Source: Chara braunii
Lineage: Eukaryota; Streptophyta; Charophyceae; Charales; Characeae
DNA: 22,670 nucleotides
Reading direction: 5' to 3'
Assembly (NCBI GenBank): GCA_003427395.1
Contig: BFEA01000083.1
Span: forward strand, 1,179,074 to 1,201,743
The notes under the pieces were generated by a model. That model worked only from the letters and a program-made list of their open reading frames with translations. It was not told the origin of the DNA and made no database searches. Shown here piece by piece: positions 1 through 7,571 of this stretch. Numbering within the stretch: the stretch's first letter is position 1; each line of letters starts with the position of its first letter. The translations under genes and the position numbers were made by a program.

Positions 1-84
1 AGGAATCCCGACACGCGGCAGTTCTCAGCACACTGCTGTTGCCACGTGGCACTTCGCCTACTAAAGAAAACCAATGAAGTAGGG

Positions 85-296
85 AGGAGGAGGAGGACGA
101 CGACGAGGAGGAGAGAAGAAGACGAAAGGAGGAGGAGGAGGAGGAGAAGGAGGACGAGGAGGAGAGAAGAAGACGAAAGGAGGCGGAGGAGGAGGAGAAG
201 AAAAAAAGGAGGAAAGGAGGAGGAGAAGAGGAGAAGAAGACGAAAGGAGGAGGAGGAGGAGGAGGAGAGGAAGAAGAAGAAGAAGAAGGAAGGAGG
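85..296 (+). repeat. Polypurine GGA/GAA low-complexity tract
   Basis: About 210 bases are almost entirely A and G on the plus strand, built from interleaved GGA, GAA and GAC units. A reading frame runs through it but encodes only Arg/Glu/Lys runs, so it is a compositional artefact and not a gene. Long homopurine tracts of this kind can slip in replication and can form triplex DNA. Confidence 0.9.
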
Positions 297-560
297 TGGA
301 CGCTGATTCACCACGATGGCGACAGCAGCTTGACGGGCGGCGAAGACGGGGAGGGCTGCTCGACGGGGCAGCTCGATGGAGCGACGACGGCAGCTCGACG
401 AAGACGGGCGGGCTTCGAGACGACGAGCAGCGACGACGGCGGGCAGGCTTCGAGACGGCAGCGACAGCGGACTGGCTTCGTGACAGCAGCGAACTGGAAA
501 ATACCGCGTTCGAATTCGAACACGGCGTCGTAGGCGACCAGGGGGGCGAAACGAGGTAGT
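297..560. repeat. GC-rich degenerate GAC/GGC/AGC repeat
   Basis: Continuous with the purine tract, this stretch reuses short words such as GACGACGGC, CAGCTCGAC and CTTCGAGAC. CTTCG(A/T)GAC occurs at about 413, 448 and 476, so units of roughly 28-35 bp are repeated imperfectly. Open frames exist on both strands but show no domain-like composition. I see no gene. Confidence 0.6.
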
Positions 561-591
561 TTGTTGGCGGCTGATCGCAACGTAGTCCGAT

Positions 592-616
592 CCCCCCCCC
601 CCCCCCAAAAAAAAAA
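592..616. repeat. C15 then A10 homopolymer switch
   Basis: Fifteen C residues (592-606) are followed directly by ten A residues (607-616). Homopolymers of this length are error-prone in sequencing, so the exact lengths should not be trusted. Confidence 0.9.
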
Positions 617-905
617 GAACTTACGAAGAAGGCCTTCCCCCCGCCTTACCGTCCTCCGAAAAACGAAACGTAAAGTTTCGAAGTGCTCCTGGGGGTCGGG
701 GAGGCTGCCACTGGCCGAAAAAGACCTCCCCCCTCCCCACGCGAAATTGCGCTTGGCCCGCCCGGCGCCAAACCGGGGGACCCAACCGGCCGGCCCGCCC
801 GGGACCCCTGCCGGACGAAGGCTGGGCCGCCGGGCGGCCCGGATTTTAACACAGTTTCATAATCCACAAAAGGGTGGAGGGAAAAAGGCAACTTACCTAA
901 GTCAG
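617..905. other. GC-rich flank without a recognisable gene
   Basis: The sequence is rich in CpG and CCGGCC-type words, especially at 745-845. Open frames occur on both strands, but their products are Pro/Arg/Gly-rich and I recognise no motif. A consensus-like splice donor on the minus strand (AG/GTAAGT, read from about 902 to 893) borders the repeat that follows. A spliced gene of unknown type on the minus strand is possible but not supported by anything else. Confidence 0.4.
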
Positions 906-1125
906 AGGACTCCACCAGCAAGAAAGCACCGACCCCATCCATCATAGGTCTGAAAGCAATTGTAGAGCCCTCCCCGTCGGCCCACAAAACCACCAACTTA
1001 ATTAAACAAACCCAACAGCATTAACACAAAAGGCTCTACTAACCAAAAGCACCGACCACACATGCCAATGGTCTGAAAAAAACACAGAGCCCTCCGTAAC
1101 GGCCTACAACGCCACCACAAATTAA
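906..1125 (-). repeat. Two imperfect 123-bp direct repeats
   Basis: AAAGCACCGACC at 923 recurs at 1046, a period of 123 bp. Around both copies the same order of words returns: GGTCTGAAA, AGAGCCCTCC, then CCCACAAAACCACC or CCTACAACGCCACC. The period is 41 codons. On the minus strand the left unit is open and begins VVLWADGEGSTIAF, while the right unit has an in-frame stop. They may be degenerate protein-coding repeats or a non-coding tandem duplication. I do not recognise the peptide. Confidence 0.6.
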
Positions 1126-1210
1126 AACTTCACGGCAGGACCTGTACGCAACACCAAAAGTGTCATGAACCTCCCCCTGCCACGCAACCTCCGTAATCAC
1201 ATAATATCCT

Positions 1211-2458
1211 CGTTATGATCCTGGCCAATTTCGAGATACACATTCATCAGATAGTACAATGCCATCCAATTGCAGAAAGAAATGAATGAACTTGAGAGGA
1301 GAGAGAAGGTTAGAAGAAGAAGAAGTCAGAAAGGAGAAGAAGATGATGATGTACACCACCATAGACAAATGATAAAGCTCTTCTTCTTCGCTCAACACTC
1401 TCTTCCTCCTTATCTCCTCCTCTCTTATTCACACAAGAAATCATAGTACAATGTTGAATAGCTGAACCAGAATCGAAGTCCGAATCCCTCTTCTACTGCA
1501 GGTATCACTTGAGGTCCACCATAGCCATGGCCGCCTCCCCCACTCTTCACTCTCATAGGCCGATGTTATGGCGGACTACTAGGCCTTGCCCGGATGCCCA
1601 AAGGACAACCCAAAGCAGCTATGGCTGCTCTAGCCAGGCCGCCATGCCTGACTCTGCCTCGAAGCTCCCTGGTGTAGCTCAACCCCAGTTGGGGCCTTCA
1701 TGTTGCAGCGCCCACAAGGGTGTTGAAGATGGCTGCCACCATAGCCGAGTAAGTACCTCTGGCGCTCCTCCCCCTCCTGTCCGTCTTTTTCCTCCGAGTC
1801 CTTGCTTCTTCCCCAGCAGCGCTGCTCCAAGCTAGCGCTGCTCCAGCTAGAGCTCCAACCAGTGTGTCGCCAAACTTGCGAACGACAATTGAGGTTGGGC
1901 TCTTCGCCTGCCCTAGAGATAAAGCGGCCTGCTTGCCTCGGCCTCCCAAGCAACCGGTACCTCCTCCCTTTCGGAGGGAAACATCATTGCAAACTCTGAT
2001 ATTGCCCGTACAGGCCCTAGACTCAGATGGGTACCCGTCTAGACCTAGCCTACAACTACTGGGCCTCTAAAAATGCCACTTTTGTCTTCTTCTGCTCGGC
2101 CTCCAGTACCCGGCACATCTACTGTTCAGGGTGTGGTACCGGCCTACCTGCTACTTGAGTGTTTCCCCGCTGCTTCAAGTGTTGCGGGCCTCTTTCCCCG
2201 CCACTTGAGTGTTCTCCCCCGCTGCAATCCTCAATGCCACCGGAAAGTACCGGCCCTGAGGGCCCAACGAACGAACAACTGCCCTTACGAGCCACACACA
2301 CACTCAAGCCAACCAGCACTCAGACAAACATGCAGTTCAGCAAGCGTGCACACACACAGACTTGGTAGCAAGTGGAAAACTCAGCAAGGCATTCAGTCCA
2401 TGAGCAAAACTCAGAAATCAGCCGTGTGTTTCAGTCCATGTTTGGTCGGGTCATGACA
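1211..2458 (-). repeat. LTR A (3' LTR of gypsy copy 1), 1248 bp
   Basis: This segment aligns from end to end with 9377-11247 once a 611-bp insert in the latter is removed. The plus-strand ends are cGTTATGATCC and GGTCATGACA, near-perfect inverted ends, with the expected leading T changed to C here (LTR B keeps TG). It carries a GA-rich tract at 1294-1343 facing a CT-rich tract at 1378-1427, and a CACACA-rich stretch near 2295-2360. Open frames in both directions recur in both LTRs as fragments only, and I regard them as non-coding. Confidence 0.92.
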
Positions 2459-2470
2459 CTATTCCCCCTT
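2459..2470 (-). promoter_or_regulatory. Polypurine tract, gypsy copy 1
   Basis: On the minus strand AAGGGGGAATAG abuts the 3' LTR. Known LTR elements prime plus-strand DNA synthesis from such a tract. The equivalent site in copy 2 is GAGGGGGGAGTAG. Confidence 0.75.
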
Positions 2471-2499
2471 CAAAAGCGAGCTCCCTTCGAGCCAGTAAC

Positions 2500-2771
2500 T
2501 TATTCTGAGTCCTCGACAAACGCACTGTAGGCAAACAAGGCAAAGGGATTTCGAGAATACTCTGTCGTAGTGAGCTTGGCAGAGATTTTAGGTGTAGCAT
2601 TAGAGGCAATTTGTCTCTCGTAGGCTTTAACAACGCGCGATGCGCTGCGTAGCAGTTCCTGTTTGGAAATCCAATATAAATCATCCAATGGGTGGTACAT
2701 AAAATGAACCTGGTACTATTTGTTGCATCCCTTCCCTACGTGCTGTTTAATTATGTCTATCTCATGTCCGT
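2500..2771 (-). pseudogene. Chromodomain C-terminal tail, copy 1
   Basis: The tail reads in one frame from about 2771, with EID..KQH, then YQVHFMYHPLDDLYW and KAYERQI, ending ...FVEDSE. This follows the chromodomain pattern: a hydrophobic strand, then (Y/W)xVxW-like, then D..Y/TWE-like, then an amphipathic helix. In chromoviruses the domain sits at the C-terminus of integrase and is thought to steer integration to particular chromatin. An in-frame TAG at 2716-2718 replaces the Gln seen in copy 2. The aromatic-cage positions look diverged from the classic H3K9me reader, so binding cannot be assumed. Confidence 0.65.
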
Positions 2772-2800
2772 CATTGAATGCACGAGTGATCATGTCTTCA

Positions 2801-3222
2801 CAGTAATCGAATGACTTCTCATCATGATGAAGAAACAGTTTTGATGCATGAAACACAGGATATGTGCGCAAATGATGTGGCACAGCAACTACCTATGAAG
2901 GGCCAAAGTTATCTTCGCCAATCACATCCAAAACTTCCCACGGACCATAATAGAGTGGGAAAAGTTTACGTGAGACTGCCTCTTCTTCTGAAAATTCAGA
3001 CATTTTGACCCAGACAACTTCCTACCTCAATATCTGAAGGTCAACGGTTCTTGTTTGCATGATGGATCATGGCGTGCTGTCGCTTGGTCATTGTTGCAAT
3101 GACAACTTCTAGCAAGCGATCGTACTTGGCCCTGAAGGCAGGCCTGTCGGGTGTTGAGTGCTAAGGGAATAGGTAGGAGAGCGGATTACGAATCTGCCAA
3201 CCGTAATGCAGGCTGTTTGGTG
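2801..3222 (-). pseudogene. Integrase C-terminal region, decayed, copy 1
   Basis: This segment links the integrase core to the chromodomain. It is recognisable only by alignment with copy 2: a basic HHANK stretch, then VKMSEFSEEE, then PVFHASKLF, a known signature just ahead of gypsy chromodomains. It has frame changes near 3150-3170 and a TAG at 2893-2895. That TAG falls at the same codon as one in copy 2 (11682-11684). Confidence 0.6.
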
Positions 3223-4152
3223 TCATGCTGGTAGCAGAGCGGATGGAGTTGTTGTATAACCCCCTGACCGAATACAACTCTTCATCCCATGTTTTTGATC
3301 CGGAATGATTAATGCGCGGAGAAGTTGGAACACAGTGTGGTTGATTTCCTCAGNCAAACCGTTGGCTTCCGGGTGCCGGCCAGATGTCATGCATAGCTTG
3401 AGGCCAGGGAGTTGAAACGTGAAGTATTTCCATTCAGTAGTGATGCAGCGAGGGTCCCGATCACTCATGAGAGTTTTCGGGGTTCCGAACTGCAGAATGT
3501 ACTTTCGTTTCAACTCACGGATCACCAATTCGGTTGGAGCGTTAGATGGCCAAGGAATCAGATTAAGAAATTTAGAGAAGCGGTCAACAATCACCATGGC
3601 TTGTGAGTAGCCGTTCTTACTTACCTTTCCCATGTCGGTGAAGTCGATGGAGACGGACTCCTCGGGACCATCGGGAATGGGAAGCGGTGTAAGTAGCCCC
3701 AGTGACTTTTGTCTACATGGTTTGATTCGTTGAGAGACTCGACATTCAACCACAAACGTTTCAGCAGATCCCTTCATGCCAGGCCAATCAAATTGTCTCA
3801 ATAGGTTTCCGTATGTCTTTGTCATGCCGAAGTGTCCACTCCGGCTATGAGTCAAGCCCAGAAAGTGTATGCAGAGAGACTCTTGTTTGGGCACACACAA
3901 ACGGTCGTGGTTCCCGTAGCGACGGAAAAGCAGTCCTCCATACTCGTGGAAATCAGGGTGACTGTTGGGATCAGCCCGTGACTGCCCAAGGATGGGATTA
4001 AGGTCCGGATCCTTGGCAGTGTGTTGTACGAGCTCCTCCTTTTGTTTCTTCCGGAGGTCGTAGGAATTCACAAGGCCAGTCGTGTACTCAGGGTGGCAAG
4101 ACAGTGCATCAACAACTCGATTATAACAACCCCTTTTCTGCCTTAGTTTCAT
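3223..4152 (-). CDS. Integrase (HHCC and DDE core) ORF fragment, copy 1
   Basis: A 309-residue open stretch, the longest in copy 1. It contains the end of the RNase H/integrase linker (DALS..P), the zinc-binding N-domain with H102 and H107 and then C137, and the catalytic core with D170 (SIDF), D231 (SDRDP) and E268 (NGLxEEIN, where residue 267 is undetermined because of the N at 3354). Integrase inserts the DNA copy into the host chromosome. The fourth zinc ligand is Ser140 where copy 2 has Cys (CQVCQ), so the zinc finger is probably dead. After about residue 285 the frame diverges from copy 2. The ATG is internal and not a true start, because this is part of the polyprotein. Confidence 0.85.
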   Translation of the reverse strand: MKLRQKRGCYNRVVDALSCHPEYTTGLVNSYDLRKKQKEELVQHTAKDPDLNPILGQSRADPNSHPDFHEYGGLLFRRYGNHDRLCVPKQESLCIHFLGLTHSRSGHFGMTKTYGNLLRQFDWPGMKGSAETFVVECRVSQRIKPCRQKSLGLLTPLPIPDGPEESVSIDFTDMGKVSKNGYSQAMVIVDRFSKFLNLIPWPSNAPTELVIRELKRKYILQFGTPKTLMSDRDPRCITTEWKYFTFQLPGLKLCMTSGRHPEANGLXEEINHTVFQLLRALIIPDQKHGMKSCIRSGGYTTTPSALLPA

Positions 4153-4417
4153 CTTTGATCCACTTCAAAGTCTCATGATCTGAGAACATTTTCAAGTGGT
4201 GCCCCAAACGATTGTGCTTCCAATGGTCCAAAGCGAGGTAGAGCTCGCACATGTAGGCGGAGCTGGTTACTTTTTCGTTGGGCATGCGTTTGCTGTAGTA
4301 TTCGAGCGGCCACAAGCCATCGCCGCCCTCTTGCTGTAGCACTGCGCCAATTCCATACTGACTTACATCCGTAGTAACTACGAAAGTCAGTTTGGAATCT
4401 GCAATGCGAAGTACAAG
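4121..4417 (-). pseudogene. RNase H domain, copy 1
   Basis: RNase H degrades the RNA strand during reverse transcription. The conserved blocks VVTTDVSQYGIGAVLQQ, WPLEYYSKRMPNEK, ALDHWKH and FSDHETLKWIKD are in order. Compared with copy 2, codons are lost around ELY..ALDHW. A further deletion of about 57-60 bp at 4145-4152 removes the linker to integrase and shifts the frame, so the RNase H frame ends at 4121 while integrase resumes in another frame at 4152. Confidence 0.8.
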
Positions 4418-4753
4418 TTAACTTACCAAAGCCTCTTTCAAGGCTTGAAAGGTATCCTCACATGTGGTATTGCAGGCATAGGTAACGTTCTTACTTGTCA
4501 ACCGGGACAACGGGTGAGTAACAATAGAGAAGCGGGGCACAAACGTTCGGTAGTACGACGCGAGACCAAGGAAAGAGCGCAGTTCGCGAATGTTCACGGG
4601 CTTAGGCCAATTGCGTACGACCTCAACCTTGGATGCCTCAGGCTCTAGGCCAGCAGTAGACAATCGATGCCCAAGATAGGTGACGCTATCCCTTCCAAAC
4701 TCAAATTTATCTAACTTGAGATGGAGTTGCGTCTTCTTGAGGATGGTGAACAC
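4418..4753 (-). CDS. RT C-terminal/connection segment, copy 1
   Basis: This 111-residue stretch follows the YLDD block and carries the conserved gypsy blocks HLKLDKFEFG, VTYLGHRLS, VRNWPKP, ELRSFLGLASYYRTFVP and PLSRLT. It lies between RT catalysis and RNase H. It is cut off from the palm upstream by a TAG where copy 2 reads Glu (SMEEH), and it ends in TAA at 4418-4420. The matching codon in copy 2 is TAG (13281-13283). Confidence 0.85.
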   Translation of the reverse strand: MFTILKKTQLHLKLDKFEFGRDSVTYLGHRLSTAGLEPEASKVEVVRNWPKPVNIRELRSFLGLASYYRTFVPRFSIVTHPLSRLTSKNVTYACNTTCEDTFQALKEALVS

Positions 4754-4777
4754 TTCCTCAAGGTGCTTTATGTGTTC

Positions 4778-5203
4778 CTACATGGATTTGTTGAAGATCA
4801 ATATATCATCAAGGTATACCACCACGAACCAACCAATCTGCTCGTGGAGGACCTTGTTCATGAGGCTTTGAAAGGTGGTCGGTGCGTTCGTGAGACCGAA
4901 GGGCATTTCGGTAAACTCGGAAAGCCCATCGCTTGTTTTGAACGCAGTCTTGTGCTGGTCCGCAGGATCGACTTCAATCTGGTGATAGCCAGACTTGAGG
5001 TCGATCTTGGAGAAGACCTTGCACCCACCTGTAGCATCAAGCGAGTCATCTATGTGAGGCAATGGATAGGCGTTCTTTCGTGTGATGCGGTTTAGACCGC
5101 GATAGTCAATATACATGCAGAGCTTGCCTCCTTTCTTCGGGACAAACAAAACAGGGGCACCAAATTCAGACTCGCTAGGCTTGATCCTACCCTTGTGAAT
5201 CAT
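4778..5203 (-). CDS. Reverse transcriptase palm/fingers, copy 1
   Basis: RT copies the element RNA into DNA. The 141-residue stretch shows KPSESEFGAPVLFVPKK (fingers), YIDYRGLN, motif A SKIDLKSGYHQ with Asp68, PFGLTNAP (102-108) and the catalytic YLDD at 130-133. All metal-binding aspartates visible here are intact. The Met is internal. Upstream the frame is closed by TGA at the position of an Arg codon, and beyond that a 77-bp tandem duplication shifts the frame. Confidence 0.9.
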   Translation of the reverse strand: MIHKGRIKPSESEFGAPVLFVPKKGGKLCMYIDYRGLNRITRKNAYPLPHIDDSLDATGGCKVFSKIDLKSGYHQIEVDPADQHKTAFKTSDGLSEFTEMPFGLTNAPTTFQSLMNKVLHEQIGWFVVVYLDDILIFNKSM

Positions 5204-5349
5204 TTCATCAATCTCTCAACGGAGTTCTTCCAACTCGCCGGATCCCATTCGGTATACGCAGCCCTTTGGAGGTGAATCATTTTATCAATCTCTCGACGGA
5301 GTTCTTCCAACTCGCCGGATCCCATTCGGTATACGCAGCCCTTTGGAGG
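5196..5349 (-). repeat. 77-bp tandem duplication upstream of RT, copy 1
   Basis: Two units, 5196-5272 and 5273-5349, differ at only a few positions (TTTCATC/TTTTATC and CAACGG/CGACGG). Copy 2 has a single unit at about 14060-14137. Because 77 is not a multiple of three, the duplication itself breaks the frame. The differing positions argue for a real, old duplication, in contrast to the exact one at 5452-5642. Confidence 0.85.
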
Positions 5350-5916
5350 AACAACACCTTCGACCAACGCGATGGTGTGTCGGACCGATCGCGTGGGAGC
5401 TCCGCGTGGTTAGGCCAGATGGTCTAGGAACCAATCCAGTAGGTTTTGGACGTTTGTTGGGACCGGTGGGGGTGACGGGTCAGCAAAAGGGTCACCTAGA
5501 TCAGGTCGCAGGTTGCGAATGGAGGCAACCGAATCTGAAGTAGAATNGTTTGTTGGGACCGGTGGGGGTGACGGGTCAGCAAAAGGGTCACCTAGATCAG
5601 GTCGCAGGTTGCGAATGGAGGCAACCGAATCTGAAGTAGAATCATTTAGATAAGGGGTAGGTAAAGAAGTACAAGGGATAGAAGTAGAATCACTAGATGA
5701 AGTAGTATTTGTACTAGCCACAAAAGTAGATGGCACATGAGTTGGGCGAACAAAGGCAACATACAATTGTTCATCCTCTTGGTGCTTGTGCCATGTTTTG
5801 CAGAACTGCATGGCATTCAGAAAAGTCACTGGGGACTCGTGCTTCTCATCCAAGAAGACGAGAATCTCGTTCCCTTGAGTATCTTTGACCATGAAAAGTG
5901 ACTCCTTCCACTTGGT
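5350..5916 (-). pseudogene. Protease-RT linker, copy 1
   Basis: Between protease and RT lies a segment with a conserved start (ESLFMVKDTQGNE, then EQLYVAFVRPTHVPS) followed by a Ser/Thr-rich stretch and DLGDPFADPSPPPVPTN. I do not recognise a domain. It is present in both copies with the same composition, so it belongs to the element. In copy 1 it is interrupted by an exact 95-bp duplication around an N, and by TGA for Trp just before it. It may be a spacer processed by the protease. Confidence 0.6.
5452..5642. repeat. Exact 95-bp duplication around a single N
   Basis: 5452-5546 and 5548-5642 are identical base for base, separated only by the N at 5547. Copy 2 has one unit. This is most simply a scaffold join where overlapping contig ends were not merged. 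Confidence 0.85.
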
Positions 5917-6408
5917 TCATTCGCATTGGGACTGCAGCCGGCCCAAACCAAGGACAGCGTTGAAGGGACACTTGTCAAGGACATAGAAGGTCAAAGCGTG
6001 GGTGACGGTTTTGTCCTTGTCAAATGTAGTGCACACACCTTTGACTGCATGCGTCGAGGAGACAACTTCGTTGTTACCTACTTGGGTCCGACAAGGGTTC
6101 CGCAAAGCCACTTGCTTCATTTCCAAGCCCACTTTGCGTATCCTGTGTGGTGACATAAAGTAAGTAGTTGCTCCACAATCAATCAAGACACGGAGATAGT
6201 GGTGGTTTATTATAAGTTTGAAGAAGATCAACTTCACTATCCATTGGGCACGCTGATGTTTCATTTCAGCCCAATGCTCCAAGTGCCAAATTGTAGTGGA
6301 AGTCAACCGTCTCAGACTCCTCCCAAGGCTCGACATACAAAGCGTGACACACTTCAGCCTTGGAATTAGCAGATGATTGGGCTTCAAGGGAGGACTGCTG
6401 ATTTGCAT
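5917..6408 (-). CDS. Retroviral-type aspartic protease, copy 1
   Basis: The protease cleaves the Gag-Pol polyprotein. In this 163-residue stretch the active-site motif is VLIDCGATTYFMS with Asp77, followed by FYVLDKCPFNAVLGLG (146-156), the strand/ILG block that closes the fold. Between them sits a flap-like VSSTHAVKGV. The DCGAT form (Cys for the usual Ser) also occurs in copy 2, so it is a family feature. The region before residue 55 is in a shifted frame relative to copy 2 and is probably not native. Confidence 0.8.
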   Translation of the reverse strand: MQISSPPLKPNHLLIPRLKCVTLCMSSLGRSLRRLTSTTIWHLEHWAEMKHQRAQWIVKLIFFKLIINHHYLRVLIDCGATTYFMSPHRIRKVGLEMKQVALRNPCRTQVGNNEVVSSTHAVKGVCTTFDKDKTVTHALTFYVLDKCPFNAVLGLGRLQSQCE

Positions 6409-6412
6409 CAGA

Positions 6413-6720
6413 TTAAGTCTCCCTTGCCGTAGAGGATGCTGAAGTCAACTCTATGCCCGTTTTGGTTTCCTTGCAGTCTATAACATTCTTGTACTTTATG
6501 GTTTGGTTTCTGGCAATGCAGGCATACCCCCTTCTTGAGCCTAACCCTCTAATCATTTTCAGTGATCCGGAGGTGAACCCATGGTTTAGTGGCTGCATCC
6601 TCCGGTTTCTTTGGGATTTTGACTCCTTTGGGAAGTTGGACATACTTCGTCCCTGGATTCCGGTTTGGTCCCTTCACGTTGACAGACTTTTAAAGGCATT
6701 TAATTTTTCCACTTCATTAT
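6413..6720 (-). pseudogene. Gag nucleocapsid with CCHC zinc knuckle, copy 1
   Basis: Reading the minus strand over 6524-6483 gives CLHCQKPNHKVQEC, a perfect C-x2-C-x4-H-x4-C knuckle that binds RNA in Gag. It is in a different frame from the open stretch at 6413-6643, so a frameshift lies close by. Basic residues (KGPNR) precede it. Copy 2 has Tyr instead of the first Cys. Confidence 0.8.
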
Positions 6721-6992
6721 TCATATCAGAGTCACGGGCAGAACAGTAGGCTGCGTCTGGGTCCTGTTCTTGGTCGTCACCAAGAGTGGGGCTGTCTGCA
6801 TAGGCCTACTCATCGGCCTCCAACAGGTCATGCAGAACAAAACGGTTGCTGCCTCTAAATCACGTGCCGCCACTAGGCATTTTGCTGCCTGTTGTGGTAA
6901 TGAGGTATTCTGCCACAAGGCTGACCACATCGTGCATGAGGGAAAGTCAGTCCGTGTAACCAATGAGCTCCTTGCCTAGGCGATGCATGTAA
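6721..6992 (-). pseudogene. Acidic Gag segment, decayed, copy 1
   Basis: The segment is homologous to the acidic segment of copy 2 (15746-15970), with HDLLEADE, SPTLGDDQEQDPD and SARDSDMNNE still readable. It contains several stops. It connects the Gag core to the zinc knuckle. No known function beyond a charged linker can be assigned. Confidence 0.6.
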
Positions 6993-7571
6993 CTAGTGGG
7001 TCGTACCTTTCACAACATCCAAGCATGATTGTGCAGTCATTTCCAGTCCTTGAGCAGCAAAAGGTTTGCTGACAAACAACTGTAAATTATGCATGGTGCC
7101 CGTCCACTTGCTGTGCTTGAGATCGTCAAGTCTCTTTCGGGTTTTCGTGGCAGCATGTGGATGCATACACTGTTTTATAAGGATCTCCTCAAGTGTGGTC
7201 TCCTCAAGTGTGGTTATTGGTGTGGCTTTAAGCCACTGCATCAGATTGATCTTGGTGTACCCGGCCTGTGTAGCTTGGACTTCTAAGAAGCCTCGCACGG
7301 CGGGTTCGACGTTGGTCCCCATGATCAAGGACTGGCTCACTAGTTGAGTTCCCAGCACCTCGAAGTAAGCTCTCATGGAGCTGATCCAGGACTTAACGTC
7401 TTCTTTGCCGTCATACTTAGACGGTATGGGAACCGTTGTCCTGTCCACATAGAGACTGTTGTAGCCAGCACGAGTGATTGGTGTTTTTGAACTTGATGCT
7501 GCAGCAGTTGCAAAATTTCCCGCGCCATCACTTGCCGTAGCGGCAGCTGAGGACAGTTTGGTTAGCAGCAT
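6993..7571 (-). CDS. gag: Gag core domain (Retrotrans_gag-like), copy 1
   Basis: Gag forms the virus-like particle. The 192-residue stretch contains VPIPSKYDGKEDVKSWISSM, RAYFEVLGTQ, ILMGTN-type residues and an ARGFLE-like block, the arrangement seen in gypsy capsid regions (W..M..Y....E..). A 15-bp tandem duplication (7185-7199 and 7200-7214) adds five codons, giving TTLEETTLEE, and is absent from copy 2. The start is not native: a deletion of about 65 bp relative to copy 2 near 7550 fuses out-of-frame sequence to the beginning. Confidence 0.75.
   Translation of the reverse strand: MLLTKLSSAAATASDGAGNFATAAASSSKTPITRAGYNSLYVDRTTVPIPSKYDGKEDVKSWISSMRAYFEVLGTQLVSQSLIMGTNVEPAVRGFLEVQATQAGYTKINLMQWLKATPITTLEETTLEEILIKQCMHPHAATKTRKRLDDLKHSKWTGTMHNLQLFVSKPFAAQGLEMTAQSCLDVVKGTTH

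Noticed and set aside
46-306. 86-residue Arg/Glu/Lys open frame
   Set aside because: It is a translation of a GGA/GAA low-complexity tract, with no domain and no non-repetitive sequence.
561-996. Open frames on both strands (128 and 116 residues)
   Set aside because: Both are compositional products of GC-rich DNA that overlap each other antisense, with no motifs.
1509-2456. Several 60-127-residue frames inside LTR A
   Set aside because: They lie in LTR sequence on both strands and are not conserved in frame in LTR B.
2716-2718. TAG recoding as a genetic-code variant
   Set aside because: TAG, TAA and TGA all interrupt conserved domains, and the other copy has sense codons at most of these sites. 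Decay explains this better than recoding.
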